Assembly (NCBI RefSeq): GCF_034676705.1
Contig: NZ_JAUCBS010000013.1
Coordinates: 1,128,501-1,192,500 of the forward strand
Origin: Gemmobacter sp.
GTDB lineage: Bacteria > Pseudomonadota > Alphaproteobacteria > Rhodobacterales > Rhodobacteraceae
Direction of reading: 5' to 3'
DNA: 64,000 nucleotides
The notes under the pieces were generated by a model. It was not told the origin of the DNA. It saw only the letters and a program-made list of their open reading frames with translations, and made no database searches. The translations under genes were made by a program, and so were the position numbers. Below, one piece after another: positions 50,982-58,143 of this stretch. Every line of letters starts with the position of its first letter. Position 1 is the first letter of the stretch.

Positions 50982-51398
50982 ATGACTGACCGGGTGATCC
51001 TGCGGGCGTTCATGGCCGGGCTGATCGACCGGGCCGGTGGTGTCGATGCTGCTGCGGCAGCGATCGGCGCGCGGCTGGGGGCCGAGGTGTCGAAAGGCAG
51101 CATTTCCAAGCGGATGTCGGGGCAGCTGGATTGGCCGCTGGTCGAGATCATGGCGCTGGAGGATGCGGTGGGCGACCCCTGCGTGCGCCGCTGGCTGGCC
51201 CGGTCGCTGCCCGAGGTCGGGCAGGCGCAATCGTTGATGCAGGGCGTGGCCGAGGCCGCGCGCGAGCATGGCGAGGCGGTGGCCGCGGTGATGGAACTGG
51301 CCGCCGGCAAGGGCTGCGAAGGCCGCGCCCGCAAGGAAATCGCCGATGCGCTGGTGGCGCTGAAGGCGCTGGCCGCCCGCATGGAGGCGCCGGAATGA
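50982..51398 (+). CDS. Early phage regulator (CII-like), putative
   Basis: This 138-residue protein has an N-terminal HTH-like region (AFMAGLIDRAGGVDAAAAAIGARLGAEVSKGSISKRMSGQLDWPL), where 'AA.AIGARLG..VSKGSISKR' fits a DNA-binding helix pair. A helical, Ala-rich tail follows. It follows the Cro-like gene and is followed by an intrinsic terminator, matching CII in lambdoid order. The upstream part of the frame (from 50898) is not used because it lacks conserved features. Confidence 0.68.
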   Translation: MTDRVILRAFMAGLIDRAGGVDAAAAAIGARLGAEVSKGSISKRMSGQLDWPLVEIMALEDAVGDPCVRRWLARSLPEVGQAQSLMQGVAEAAREHGEAVAAVMELAAGKGCEGRARKEIADALVALKALAARMEAPE

Positions 51399-51452
51399 CC
51401 GCCCCCACGATCTGCTCGACGGCAGGACAGCCTGTGTTCTGCTGCCTCGCCT

Positions 51453-51485
51453 CCCCCCGGCCCGTGGTGGCCGGGGGGCTTTTTG
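51453..51485 (+). terminator. Intrinsic terminator after the early operon
   Basis: CCCCCCGGCC (51453-51462) pairs perfectly with GGCCGGGGGG (51469-51478) across CGTGGT, followed by CTTTTTG. It ends the first rightward transcript. From 51399 to 52139 (741 bases) there is no convincing gene; this terminator, a second weaker one near 51619-51648 and the hairpin at 52092 are what it holds. Confidence 0.88.
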
Positions 51486-51618
51486 ACACGCCGGCCGCCG
51501 TGATTTTCCCTCCCGAAGGGGCGGCCGACCCGGCAGGGGGCGCGCCTGCCCCCTGCACCTCTTCGGCGTGGTGCGCGCCGGAGGCCGGGGCGCGCCCCGG
51601 TTCCTCCCTGTTGACCTA

Positions 51619-51648
51619 CCCCCGGGGCGGCGGCCTCGGGGGGCTTTT
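51619..51648 (+). terminator. Second terminator-like hairpin in the non-coding gap
   Basis: CCCCCG (51619-51624) pairs with CGGGGG (51637-51642) across a GC-rich loop and is followed by GCTTTTG. It is weaker than the one at 51453 but has the same form. Confidence 0.5.
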
Positions 51649-52091
51649 GCTGCACTCCGGTGGCCAGCCCCCGAATGCCTTCCGCCCCCGCCACCTAGGC
51701 TTTGCGCCCTTCGGTGGTCACGGCACGGCGGTGGGTGGGGCTGGCGTCCCGAGCGCGGATCAGATGCGACACTGCGGCGATGGCGGCCGCAGGCCGGTCA
51801 GCCGGTCGGCCCGCCCGTGCCGGATGAGGCGGGCAGCTGCATCGTTAACCTGTATCTGCCGTAGGACCGCGCTCGACCCCATCTCGGCCATGTCCGGCCG
51901 CGATCCGCTGGCGGCCGGTCGCCGCTGGTCCCGTATCGTGGCCCCCGGTCTGCAACTCGCCGGGGGCCTGACGGGCCGTCATCGCATCCCCCGCGGGGGT
52001 CAGGGGCGCTATTGCCCCGTCGCACCGGGCGATCCCGGCAAAAGTGAAAGGCCAGTTGTTGCCCGCCGGCTTGGCAGCCCCCGTCGGGTTT

Positions 52092-52125
52092 GCCGCCGTG
52101 CCACCCCCGGCACGGCGGCCTTTGC
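52092..52125 (+). terminator. Hairpin directly ahead of the DnaA-like gene
   Basis: GCCGCCGTGCC (52092-52102) pairs perfectly with GGCACGGCGGC (52109-52119) and is followed by CTTTGCCC. The DnaA-like start lies 20 bases on. It may be a terminator read through by a phage factor, or an attenuator. Confidence 0.6.
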
Positions 52126-52139
52126 CCTAGGGTGTGCCC

Positions 52140-52526
52140 ATGGCTGAGGTGGTCAAGCTGCGCGTCGATGCGGCCGAGGCAGCGCGGTTGCGCGCCCTGT
52201 GGGCCACTGTCGCCAAGGCCGCGCCCGAGGATCGGGCCGAGGCCCTGCGCGCCGCTGCGGTTGCCGGGCGCCGGGCGCTGCTGCCGGAAACCGAAATCGA
52301 GGAATGCCTGACCATCGTGGCCGAGGTGTTCGGGGTGCCGGCGCGCGCGATCCGTGGCGCCGGTCGCGCCCGTGAGGTGGTGGCCGCGCGCTGGATGGTG
52401 ATCTGGCTGGCGCGCCAGCGGGGGCATTCGCTGGCCGGCATCGGCCGCGCACTGGATCTCGATCACACCACCGTCGCCCATGCCCTGGCGCAGATGGCCG
52501 AGAAAATGGGGGCCGTCGATGGCTGA
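52140..52526 (+). CDS. DnaA domain IV-like phage protein
   Basis: This 128-residue protein has a C-terminal half (VAEVFGVPARAIRGAGRAREVVAARWMVIWLARQRGHSLAGIGRALDLDHTTVAHAL) that follows the DnaA DNA-binding domain. It includes the DHTTV signature that contacts the DnaA box. No AAA+ ATPase part is present. A stand-alone DnaA box reader could act as a phage replication or regulatory factor, or compete with host DnaA. It heads a series of overlapping rightward genes. Confidence 0.82.
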   Translation: MAEVVKLRVDAAEAARLRALWATVAKAAPEDRAEALRAAAVAGRRALLPETEIEECLTIVAEVFGVPARAIRGAGRAREVVAARWMVIWLARQRGHSLAGIGRALDLDHTTVAHALAQMAEKMGAVDG

Positions 52527-52962
52527 CAAACGCATCCCAGCCGCCCGCATCCGCGCCGTCTGGCTGGATGAGACGATCGCGGGCACCGAGGCCGCTCGGC
52601 GGGTCGGGCTAACCCGATCTGTGCTGGGTCTGCATGCCAAGCGGCTGGGTCTGCCGCCGCGCAAATCCGGGCGGTTGCACGCGCTGTCGGCTGCGCAGCG
52701 GGCCGAGCTGGCGCGTTACTGGGCTGCCTCCATCTGCGCAGGCGATCTGGCCGCGCGATACGGGCTGTCGGTGGGCCATGTCGGGCGGCTGGCGCACCAA
52801 ATGGGTTTGCCCCGTCGGCCAAGCGGATTCCGGGGGGTCGCCCTGGCCGACTACCTGCTGCGTGATGGCATGGCCCGCGCCGCCGCCGAAACCCGCGCCG
52901 CGATGCGGTCGGCCGACATGGTTGACCGCCTCAACCCGCCCTGTCCGAAGGTGCCCGCATGA
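52519..52962 (+). CDS. GcrA-like helix-turn-helix protein
   Basis: This 147-residue protein has 'AVWLDETIAGTEAARRVGLTRSVLGLHAKRLGL' at its N-terminus, which has the GcrA-type HTH outline. A second HTH-like unit, 'AGDLAARYGLSVGHVGRLAHQMGLPRRPSGF', follows. In alphaproteobacteria GcrA reads methylated promoters, and a phage copy near a DNA methyltransferase gene is suggestive. It overlaps its neighbours by 8 and 4 bases. Confidence 0.65.
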   Translation: MADKRIPAARIRAVWLDETIAGTEAARRVGLTRSVLGLHAKRLGLPPRKSGRLHALSAAQRAELARYWAASICAGDLAARYGLSVGHVGRLAHQMGLPRRPSGFRGVALADYLLRDGMARAAAETRAAMRSADMVDRLNPPCPKVPA

Positions 52963-53429
52963 GCGAATTCGACATTCCCGCCTGCTGGCATGCCGGTTTC
53001 ACCGCCCGTTGGCACGCGGGCGATTCCGCGCCCTGGCTGGCCCGCAGCGGGGACCGGGTGGATGGTCACGGTGGACGCATGGCCGTGCTGGCGCTGCATT
53101 TCTGGGGCAGCGATGCGAGCCGCGATCTGCTGGCGGCCTGTGTCACCCATGATCTGGGCGAGATCGTCACCGGCGATATGCCGCTGGGGGCCAAGGCCAA
53201 CCCGGTGCTGCGCGGCGCGCTGGCTGCTGCCGAGGGGGCGGCACTGGAGGGCATGGGCCTGCGGATCCCCGTATCGGCTGCCGATTGGCGCCGGTTGAAA
53301 TTCCTGGACCGCCTTGATGCGTACCTCTGGGCGCAGCACCATGCGCCGCAGCTGATGGCGCGCGAGGATTGGCGGGCGGCCCATGCTGCGCTGGTTGCCG
53401 AGGCGGGCGCGCTGGGGGTGGAACTGTGA
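52959..53429 (+). CDS. HD-domain phosphohydrolase (YfbR-like)
   Basis: This 156-residue HD-fold protein has an N-terminal His (VDGHGGRMAVLA), the central HD pair in VTHDLGEIVTGDMP and a later Asp in FLDRLDAYL. This is the layout of YfbR 5'-deoxynucleotidases and related phage enzymes that dephosphorylate dNMPs. In a phage early operon it may shape the nucleotide pool. The assignment is by motif. Confidence 0.82.
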   Translation: MSEFDIPACWHAGFTARWHAGDSAPWLARSGDRVDGHGGRMAVLALHFWGSDASRDLLAACVTHDLGEIVTGDMPLGAKANPVLRGALAAAEGAALEGMGLRIPVSAADWRRLKFLDRLDAYLWAQHHAPQLMAREDWRAAHAALVAEAGALGVEL

Positions 53430-54103
53430 CCGCCCGCGCCGCATCAGCGCGCGGCCTGTTCCGCGCCACCGGCAAGACCGCGCATCCGGTGCTGACCGGC
53501 ATCGCCGATGGCGACGGCATCTATGACGATGCCCCCGCGCGCGAGGGGCATGATTTCTACCCGACGCCACCCGAACCCACCCGCGCGCTGCTGGCGGCCG
53601 AGGGGGCGCGGCTACGGCAGTTCGGCACGGTCTGGGAGCCTGCTGCTGGCGATGGCGCCATGGTGCGCGAGATGCAGGCGGTGGGGCTGACGGTCGCGGC
53701 GTCCGACCTGATCGACCGGGGCTGCGGCGCGGTGATCCGGTCGTTTTACGACTATGGCCACAATGACGCGCCGGCGCGGGCCATGGTGACCAATCCGCCG
53801 TTCGCAGAATGCAACACCGGCGACTGGATCCGCCACGCGATGGGCGTGCTGCGGCTGGATTACATGGCGCTGCTGCTGCCGCATGGCTGGCCCGGTGCGG
53901 CCAGCCGTGCGGGCCTGTGGGCACAATACACGCCCGCGCGCCAGTATCTGATGCGCTGGCGGATCGATTTCACCGGCAAGGGCGCGCCGCCCATGCTGAA
54001 CGCCTGGTTCATCTGGGATCGGGCGCATGACGGGCCATGCCATCTGCTGATGATGGACAAGGCGGATGGCCGGCAGGCCGAGATGTTCGGGGGTGGGGAA
54101 TGA
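53426..54103 (+). CDS. Phage DNA N6-adenine methyltransferase-like protein
   Basis: This 225-residue class I SAM-dependent methyltransferase has the SAM-binding motif VWEPAAGDGAMV and the catalytic MVTNPPFAE (NPPF, the N6-adenine or N4-cytosine type). It starts with GTG overlapping the HD gene stop. There is no partner restriction gene, so it is an orphan enzyme, possibly protecting phage DNA. There is no target-recognition domain of any size, so specificity is unknown. Confidence 0.85.
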   Translation: MTARAASARGLFRATGKTAHPVLTGIADGDGIYDDAPAREGHDFYPTPPEPTRALLAAEGARLRQFGTVWEPAAGDGAMVREMQAVGLTVAASDLIDRGCGAVIRSFYDYGHNDAPARAMVTNPPFAECNTGDWIRHAMGVLRLDYMALLLPHGWPGAASRAGLWAQYTPARQYLMRWRIDFTGKGAPPMLNAWFIWDRAHDGPCHLLMMDKADGRQAEMFGGGE

Positions 54104-54438
54104 AGCGCTTTTGCTCGGCCTGCGGGGGCCGACTGCCGGATCACGCAAAGCACTGCGACGGGCAGGACGATGAGGATGACTTTGTCGACCTCGCCTCCGA
54201 GGAATGGCAGATGCTGGCGGCAGGCGGCCTTGACCTGAGAGTGGACGAATTAGAGGCCACGCTTGTGGCTGCCGGCGCCAACGCGCTGGCGGTGGTGGTT
54301 TTTGCTCATGGTGAGCAATGGGTCAGGCTGGGCGGTGTCTGGAACAGCGCGGTGCTGGGCGTTGCGGTCGAGGCCATGGTGGACGGCATGGATCCGGCGC
54401 TGATCCTCCCGCAACCGACCCGGAGGCTGGACGCATGA
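54100..54438 (+). CDS. Small protein with N-terminal zinc ribbon
   Basis: This 112-residue protein opens MKRFCSACGGRLPDHAKHCD, with Cys5, Cys8, His16 and Cys19 as a likely zinc site. An acidic linker and a helical domain of unknown function follow. It overlaps the methyltransferase gene by ATGA and the next gene by ATGA. Confidence 0.7.
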   Translation: MKRFCSACGGRLPDHAKHCDGQDDEDDFVDLASEEWQMLAAGGLDLRVDELEATLVAAGANALAVVVFAHGEQWVRLGGVWNSAVLGVAVEAMVDGMDPALILPQPTRRLDA

Positions 54439-55043
54439 CCGCGCCGCGCCTGAAACCTGTCGATGCTGATGACATGTTCCGATACCCGATCCCGGTTGGC
54501 GTCAGGCTGGAGAGCCATGGCTGGTTCCAGTTTCACCATTCCTGGTGGCGGACCAGTGATTTCCGCCGCGATGCCGACCGCGAGGTGCGCGCGGTCTGGC
54601 TGGATCTGCTGGTCGGGGCGCAGGATGAAGATCCGGTTGGCACACTGCCGGTGGCTGACCGCGATCTCGCATGGATTGCCCGGCTGTCGCTTGATGAATG
54701 GGTCCGCCTGATGGCTCGCCCTGTCACGCCGCTCTATGGCTGGCAGCGCTGTCTGTGTTCCGATGGCAGCGTGCGCCTGTATCACCCCAAGCTGCTGAAG
54801 GTGACACAGGGCGCGGCACAGTCCCGCATGGATGCCGAGGATCGGAGAGCAGCGGACCGCGAGCGCAAGCGGCTGAAGCTGCTGCCCGAACAAATCCTGC
54901 GGGCAGGGGGCAGCCGGCGGATGGCCGAGGATCCGGCCTATGTCGCCCGGCTTGACCAGTATCTGGCCGATCATGCTGAGGGCAGCCGCACGGTGCGCAT
55001 CGTGCGGGATGCAATGGAGGCGCTGGAGGTGGCGCAGACCTAG
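54435..55043 (+). CDS. Phage replication-type protein (DUF1376-like N-terminus)
   Basis: This 202-residue protein has 'SHGWFQFHHSWWRTSDFRRDADREVRAVWLDLLVGAQDEDPVGTLPVADRDLAWIARLS', a winged-helix pattern of the YdaU/DUF1376 replication-initiation group. 'RPVTPLYGWQRCLC' and a charged C-terminal helix follow. In related phages this precedes helicase loading, but no helicase gene is seen. It ends the early operon; a terminator follows 80 bases on. Confidence 0.7.
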   Translation: MTAPRLKPVDADDMFRYPIPVGVRLESHGWFQFHHSWWRTSDFRRDADREVRAVWLDLLVGAQDEDPVGTLPVADRDLAWIARLSLDEWVRLMARPVTPLYGWQRCLCSDGSVRLYHPKLLKVTQGAAQSRMDAEDRRAADRERKRLKLLPEQILRAGGSRRMAEDPAYVARLDQYLADHAEGSRTVRIVRDAMEALEVAQT

Positions 55044-55123
55044 CCTTGCAAAACATTCCGAAAAACTTCCGGCGGAAAGTTTCTGGAAGGATTTCGGAAG
55101 GAAATCGGCGGCTTTCGACCAGA

Positions 55124-55146
55124 ACGGGCGTTTTTGCCCGTTTTTG
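55124..55146 (+). terminator. Intrinsic terminator after the replication genes
   Basis: ACGGGC (55124-55129) pairs with GCCCGT (55136-55141) across GTTTTT and is followed by TTTTG. It separates the early operon from the next pair of genes. Confidence 0.75.
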
Positions 55147-55187
55147 CGGGGCCAAAAGTCTCCGCTCTGAAAGGAGAGGAGAGAGAA

Positions 55188-55844
55188 ATGAAACCTTACG
55201 CCGAAACCGGGCTGGGCACGGGCGACTGGCGTAGCAGGCTGAGAAAAGGGGCAGGGACGATGGAAAGCGAAGCGCTGAAAGCCGGGAAGGATCGCGTCCG
55301 GCAGCACCTGATCGGGCCGCTGACCAGTCAGGGCATGAAGCGGGCCGGGGGGCTGACGGTGGCCCAGCATGACGCTGCCATGGAGGGGCTGGCCGCGCGG
55401 CTGGCCTATCTGACGGTCGCGAATATCGAGGCGCTGGCCGAGATCGTCGCGGCCCACGGCACCGGCAAGAACAAGGACCGCTGGCCGGCGGAATTGGTCA
55501 TCTGCAACTGGGCGCGCCAGCTGCAAGAGCCGCCGCCGTCCGACAGCCGGTTTGTCACGACCTACCTGCGCAGCCGCGTGGGCCGGCAGGCGCGGGCCGA
55601 GGGCTGGGCGGTCGAGCTGTATCTGTCGATCAAGAGGTTCGGCCAGCCGCCCAACAGCTACGTGGTCACCACCCTGCGGGCCGAGGCCGACAAGAACATG
55701 CGCAGCCGCCTGCGGATCGAGGAAGAGGCGCGCGGCGGCACGGTCGCCCCGCAGGACCGGCAGTGGCTGGACTGGTACCTGCATGTCGAGGGTCGGGTGG
55801 CCGCGATCATGGATGCCCAGGACCAGGAAGGGGATGCCGCATGA
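55188..55844 (+). CDS. Phage protein upstream of the NusG-like gene, unknown
   Basis: This 218-residue protein is mostly helical and contains 'KNKDRWPAELVICNWARQLQEPPPSDSRFVTTYLRSRVGRQARAEGWAVELYLSIKRFGQPPNSYVV'. The charged ends suggest nucleic-acid contact. A very strong AAGGAGAGGAG lies ahead of its ATG. Its stop overlaps the start of the NusG-like gene (ATGA), so the two are translated together and may work together. No family is recognised. Confidence 0.7.
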   Translation: MKPYAETGLGTGDWRSRLRKGAGTMESEALKAGKDRVRQHLIGPLTSQGMKRAGGLTVAQHDAAMEGLAARLAYLTVANIEALAEIVAAHGTGKNKDRWPAELVICNWARQLQEPPPSDSRFVTTYLRSRVGRQARAEGWAVELYLSIKRFGQPPNSYVVTTLRAEADKNMRSRLRIEEEARGGTVAPQDRQWLDWYLHVEGRVAAIMDAQDQEGDAA

Positions 55845-56470
55845 TGCCGGCCCATCGGTCGTTCCTGTCCTTGTCGGTCGGCGATGCCGTCGCCCTCGAC
55901 CGCACCACGGGCGCCATCGTCACCCCCGGCCCGTCGCGCTGGTATGCCCTGCGCGTGGCCCCCCAGCGCGAGGATCAGGCCGAGGCCTGGCTGCGCCTGC
56001 GCGGGGTCTATGCGTTTCACCCGGTGCTGATGCGGCGGGTGCGGCGGCATGGCGTCGTGCGCGAGATCCAGCGCCGCTATCTGCCGGGCTATGTCTTTGC
56101 GCGCTTCAAGGGCGAGCCGCGCGCGCATCTGGTGCTGACCTGTCCGTTCATCACCGGGGCGCTGTCGCGCGCTGATGGCAGCTGGGGCGTGCTGGAGCCT
56201 CAGAAGCTGGCGGCCATCCACGCGATGCGCAAGGTTGATGCCGATGGGAGGATTGCCAGCCAAGTCAGGGCTGCGCAGCGCCGTGCTGACGCGATGGCGC
56301 GGCCGGGTGAGCCGGCGCTATTCACCGGCGGGGCATTTGCCGGGACGCGGTGTGAGGTGGTCGAACTGGCCGCAGATGGCGGCGCCACTGTGCGAATGAG
56401 CCTGTTCGGGGGCGAGGTGCTGGTATCGGCCCAGGCTGCCGATCTGGTGGGGCTGCGCAAGCCGTCTTGA
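55841..56470 (+). CDS. NusG/RfaH-like transcription antitermination protein, phage-encoded
   Basis: This 209-residue protein has an NGN domain at about residues 30-125 (SRWYALRVAPQREDQAEAWL..EIQRRYLPGYVFARF..VLTCPFITGAL), the RNA-polymerase-binding domain of NusG and RfaH. A helical linker and a KOW-type C-terminal domain follow (GEPALFTGGAFAGTRCEVVELAADGGATVRMSLFGGEVLVS). It lies directly before a sigma70 promoter and terminator that precede the structural genes, where lambda carries Q. A role in late-gene antitermination is inferred from fold and position. Confidence 0.88.
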   Translation: MMPAHRSFLSLSVGDAVALDRTTGAIVTPGPSRWYALRVAPQREDQAEAWLRLRGVYAFHPVLMRRVRRHGVVREIQRRYLPGYVFARFKGEPRAHLVLTCPFITGALSRADGSWGVLEPQKLAAIHAMRKVDADGRIASQVRAAQRRADAMARPGEPALFTGGAFAGTRCEVVELAADGGATVRMSLFGGEVLVSAQAADLVGLRKPS

Positions 56471-56496
56471 CAGGCGCGAATCACCGCGCGTATGGT
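56467..56496 (+). promoter_or_regulatory. Candidate late promoter
   Basis: TTGACA (56467-56472, consensus -35) and TATGGT (56491-56496, -10 form TATNNT) are separated by 18 bases. The -35 overlaps the stop codon of the NusG-like gene. Transcription would begin near 56503, about 105 bases ahead of the terminator at 56608. Confidence 0.65.
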
Positions 56497-56607
56497 CCCT
56501 GCCCATAGCCCTATCCCGGTGTCACTCTCCGCCAGAGCGGACAGATGCCCGGGTTGGTGGGCGGCGAGGTTCGGTTGATACGCCGATCCGCCAAAGCCAG
56601 AATATTG

Positions 56608-56637
56608 CCCTGAGCGATCCGCTCGGGGCTTTTGCTT
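56608..56637 (+). terminator. Intrinsic terminator ahead of the structural genes
   Basis: CCCTGAGCG (56608-56616) and CGCTCGGGG (56620-56628) pair over nine positions, one a T-G wobble, across the loop ATC. CTTTTGCTTTT follows. It stops transcription between the late promoter and the first structural gene (56652) unless overridden. Confidence 0.82.
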
Positions 56638-56651
56638 TTCCAGAGGTCACC

Positions 56652-57380
56652 GTGGAACTGGCGTTCGACCTAGACGATGCGCGGTTTCAGGCCCAGATCA
56701 AGCAACTGGCCACGCGCGACGTGAAGCTGGCGGCAAGCTGGGCACTGAACGATACTGCGACCGAGGTGCAGCAGCACATTCAGGACCGCATGCGTGTCGT
56801 GTTCGACCGGCCCACCCGTTACACCCAGCGGGCATTCGGGGTTCTGCGCGGCGCGAAGGCCAGCCATCTGGAAGTCGAAATCGGCGAGCGGTCCTCGGTC
56901 GCCAGCCGGTATTTCCTGAAGGTTCAGGAACACGGTGGGTCGCGCCCCCAGACCGGGGTGGAAAAGCGGATCGTGCTGGCCTCGGACGAATATGTCCGGG
57001 CCGCGATCCCGACGGATCAGGCGCGGCTGGACAGCTACGGCAACTGGTCGGCGGGCGAGCGCAATCAGGTGATGGCGCAGCTGCAGGTCGGGCGGGACGT
57101 GGGGTACACCTCGAACGAAACCGAGACCTCGCGCAAGCGGGGGGCCAAGCGGGGCAGGGCGCGGTACTTCGTGCCCAAGCACGGGCTGGCGCCGGGCGTC
57201 TATCGCCGCAACGCGCCGGGCGACATTCCGATCCGGATCCTGACGTTGACCGACACGGCGCCGATCTACCAGCCGCGCCTCGGGTTCCATGAGGAGGCGG
57301 CGCGCGAATTTTGGGCGCGGCTGCCCACCCACCTTGCCCGGACCCTCGGCCGGATGGTCGAAAAGCGGGCGGTGGGCTGA
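56652..57380 (+). CDS. Phage virion-region protein, unknown (tail-Z-like)
   Basis: This 242-residue protein starts with GTG after AGAGGT. 'KLAASWALNDTATEVQQHIQDRMRVVFDRPTRYTQRAF' and 'SVASRYFLKVQEHGGSRPQTGVEKRI' suggest a relation to the small tail-completion proteins of lambdoid phages (GpZ-like), which cannot be confirmed. The C-terminus is basic. It is the first gene after the terminator, unusually ahead of terminase. Confidence 0.55.
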   Translation: MELAFDLDDARFQAQIKQLATRDVKLAASWALNDTATEVQQHIQDRMRVVFDRPTRYTQRAFGVLRGAKASHLEVEIGERSSVASRYFLKVQEHGGSRPQTGVEKRIVLASDEYVRAAIPTDQARLDSYGNWSAGERNQVMAQLQVGRDVGYTSNETETSRKRGAKRGRARYFVPKHGLAPGVYRRNAPGDIPIRILTLTDTAPIYQPRLGFHEEAAREFWARLPTHLARTLGRMVEKRAVG

Positions 57381-57431
57381 GGTCGGTCGGCAGCCCCCCC
57401 CCTTCGGGTCCTTCCCCCAGAAACCCCGAAC

Positions 57432-57511
57432 GCGGGTAATTCGCACCCCGCACATCGCGCCCCGCTTAACAAACGGGAAAGCCTTAACTCCTTTAACAAT
57501 CCGGACTTAAC
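57432..57511 (+). other. Candidate cos-like region upstream of the packaging genes
   Basis: GCGGGTAATTCGCACCCCGC (57432-57451) is an imperfect palindrome. It is followed by four copies of TTAAC at 57466, 57484, 57493 and 57507. Direct repeats beside a cut site are the general shape of lambdoid cosB and cosN. It lies in the 136-base gap between the first two structural-region genes, which otherwise holds a run of eight C. Confidence 0.3.
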
Positions 57512-57516
57512 CACAA

Positions 57517-58143
57517 ATGGCAAGCCGACTGAAATTGCCTAGGCTGTCTGGTGCGGGTGCCCGGCGTCGGCTGACCAAAGATCCCGTCCAGTCCGGTTTG
57601 GAGGGGATGCCCGATGCCGACCTGCTGGTCTATGTCAAGAAACGCGGCGCTGTAATCGACCGGATCACCGAAATCGGTCTGCCGATGCCTGGTGAGCAAC
57701 TGCGCCTGGTGACACGGCGCAAATTCAATGCCGTCGAATTCCTGACCCATGTCGCCGTAACAGAGCGGGTCGAACATCTCGCCGCCGCGATCTATTCGAT
57801 CAATTACAACGCGGCCCGCCTGATGGTCAAAATGATCGACGACGGGCTGATCGGATCCGCCGATATCCTGATGTCAAACCTGCGAAACGGCGCCCACCGC
57901 GAGAAGGAGGTGGTGGTGCGCGACCTGTTTGAGCGCCACGCCAAGATCGACCTGTTCTTTTGTTCCAGCCACGCAAAGGTCATGGCGATCAAGACCGTCG
58001 CCGGCAATTCCTACGTGATCGAGGGGTCTGGCAACCACGCCGACAACAGCCGTGTCGAGCAATACGTGATCGACAATGACGACGGTGTGTATCGCTGGAC
58101 GCTGACCTGGATGCAGGAAATCCGCGAGTACCTCGGCCAATGA
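57517..58143 (+). CDS. Phospholipase-D-like (single HKD) phage protein
   Basis: This 208-residue protein has one HKD-type motif, CSSHAKVMAIK followed by 'YVIEGSGNHADNSRVEQYV'. This is the HxK..(x)..GSxN pattern of the PLD superfamily, with the His near residue 152. Two such motifs are needed for catalysis, so it would act as a dimer, as do the PLD-type nucleases BfiI and Nuc. It starts after TTAAC repeats and its stop overlaps the TerS start by ATGA. Its role, perhaps in packaging or as a nuclease, is open. Confidence 0.72.
   Translation: MASRLKLPRLSGAGARRRLTKDPVQSGLEGMPDADLLVYVKKRGAVIDRITEIGLPMPGEQLRLVTRRKFNAVEFLTHVAVTERVEHLAAAIYSINYNAARLMVKMIDDGLIGSADILMSNLRNGAHREKEVVVRDLFERHAKIDLFFCSSHAKVMAIKTVAGNSYVIEGSGNHADNSRVEQYVIDNDDGVYRWTLTWMQEIREYLGQ

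Noticed and set aside
50888..50989. 33-codon frame between the Cro-like and CII-like genes, with an ATGA overlap
   Set aside because: It has no protein-like pattern and no separate ribosome site beyond the overlap. It might be a coupling leader, but support is too weak.
51395..52147. A 250-codon open frame starting in ATGA overlap with the CII-like gene
   Set aside because: It runs through two terminator hairpins, its product is dominated by Gly, Pro, Arg and Ala with no motif, and open frames of this length arise by chance at this GC content.
51798..52664. Long minus-strand open frame across the DnaA-like gene
   Set aside because: Arg/Ala/His-rich shadow of the forward gene, which has a clear DnaA domain IV.
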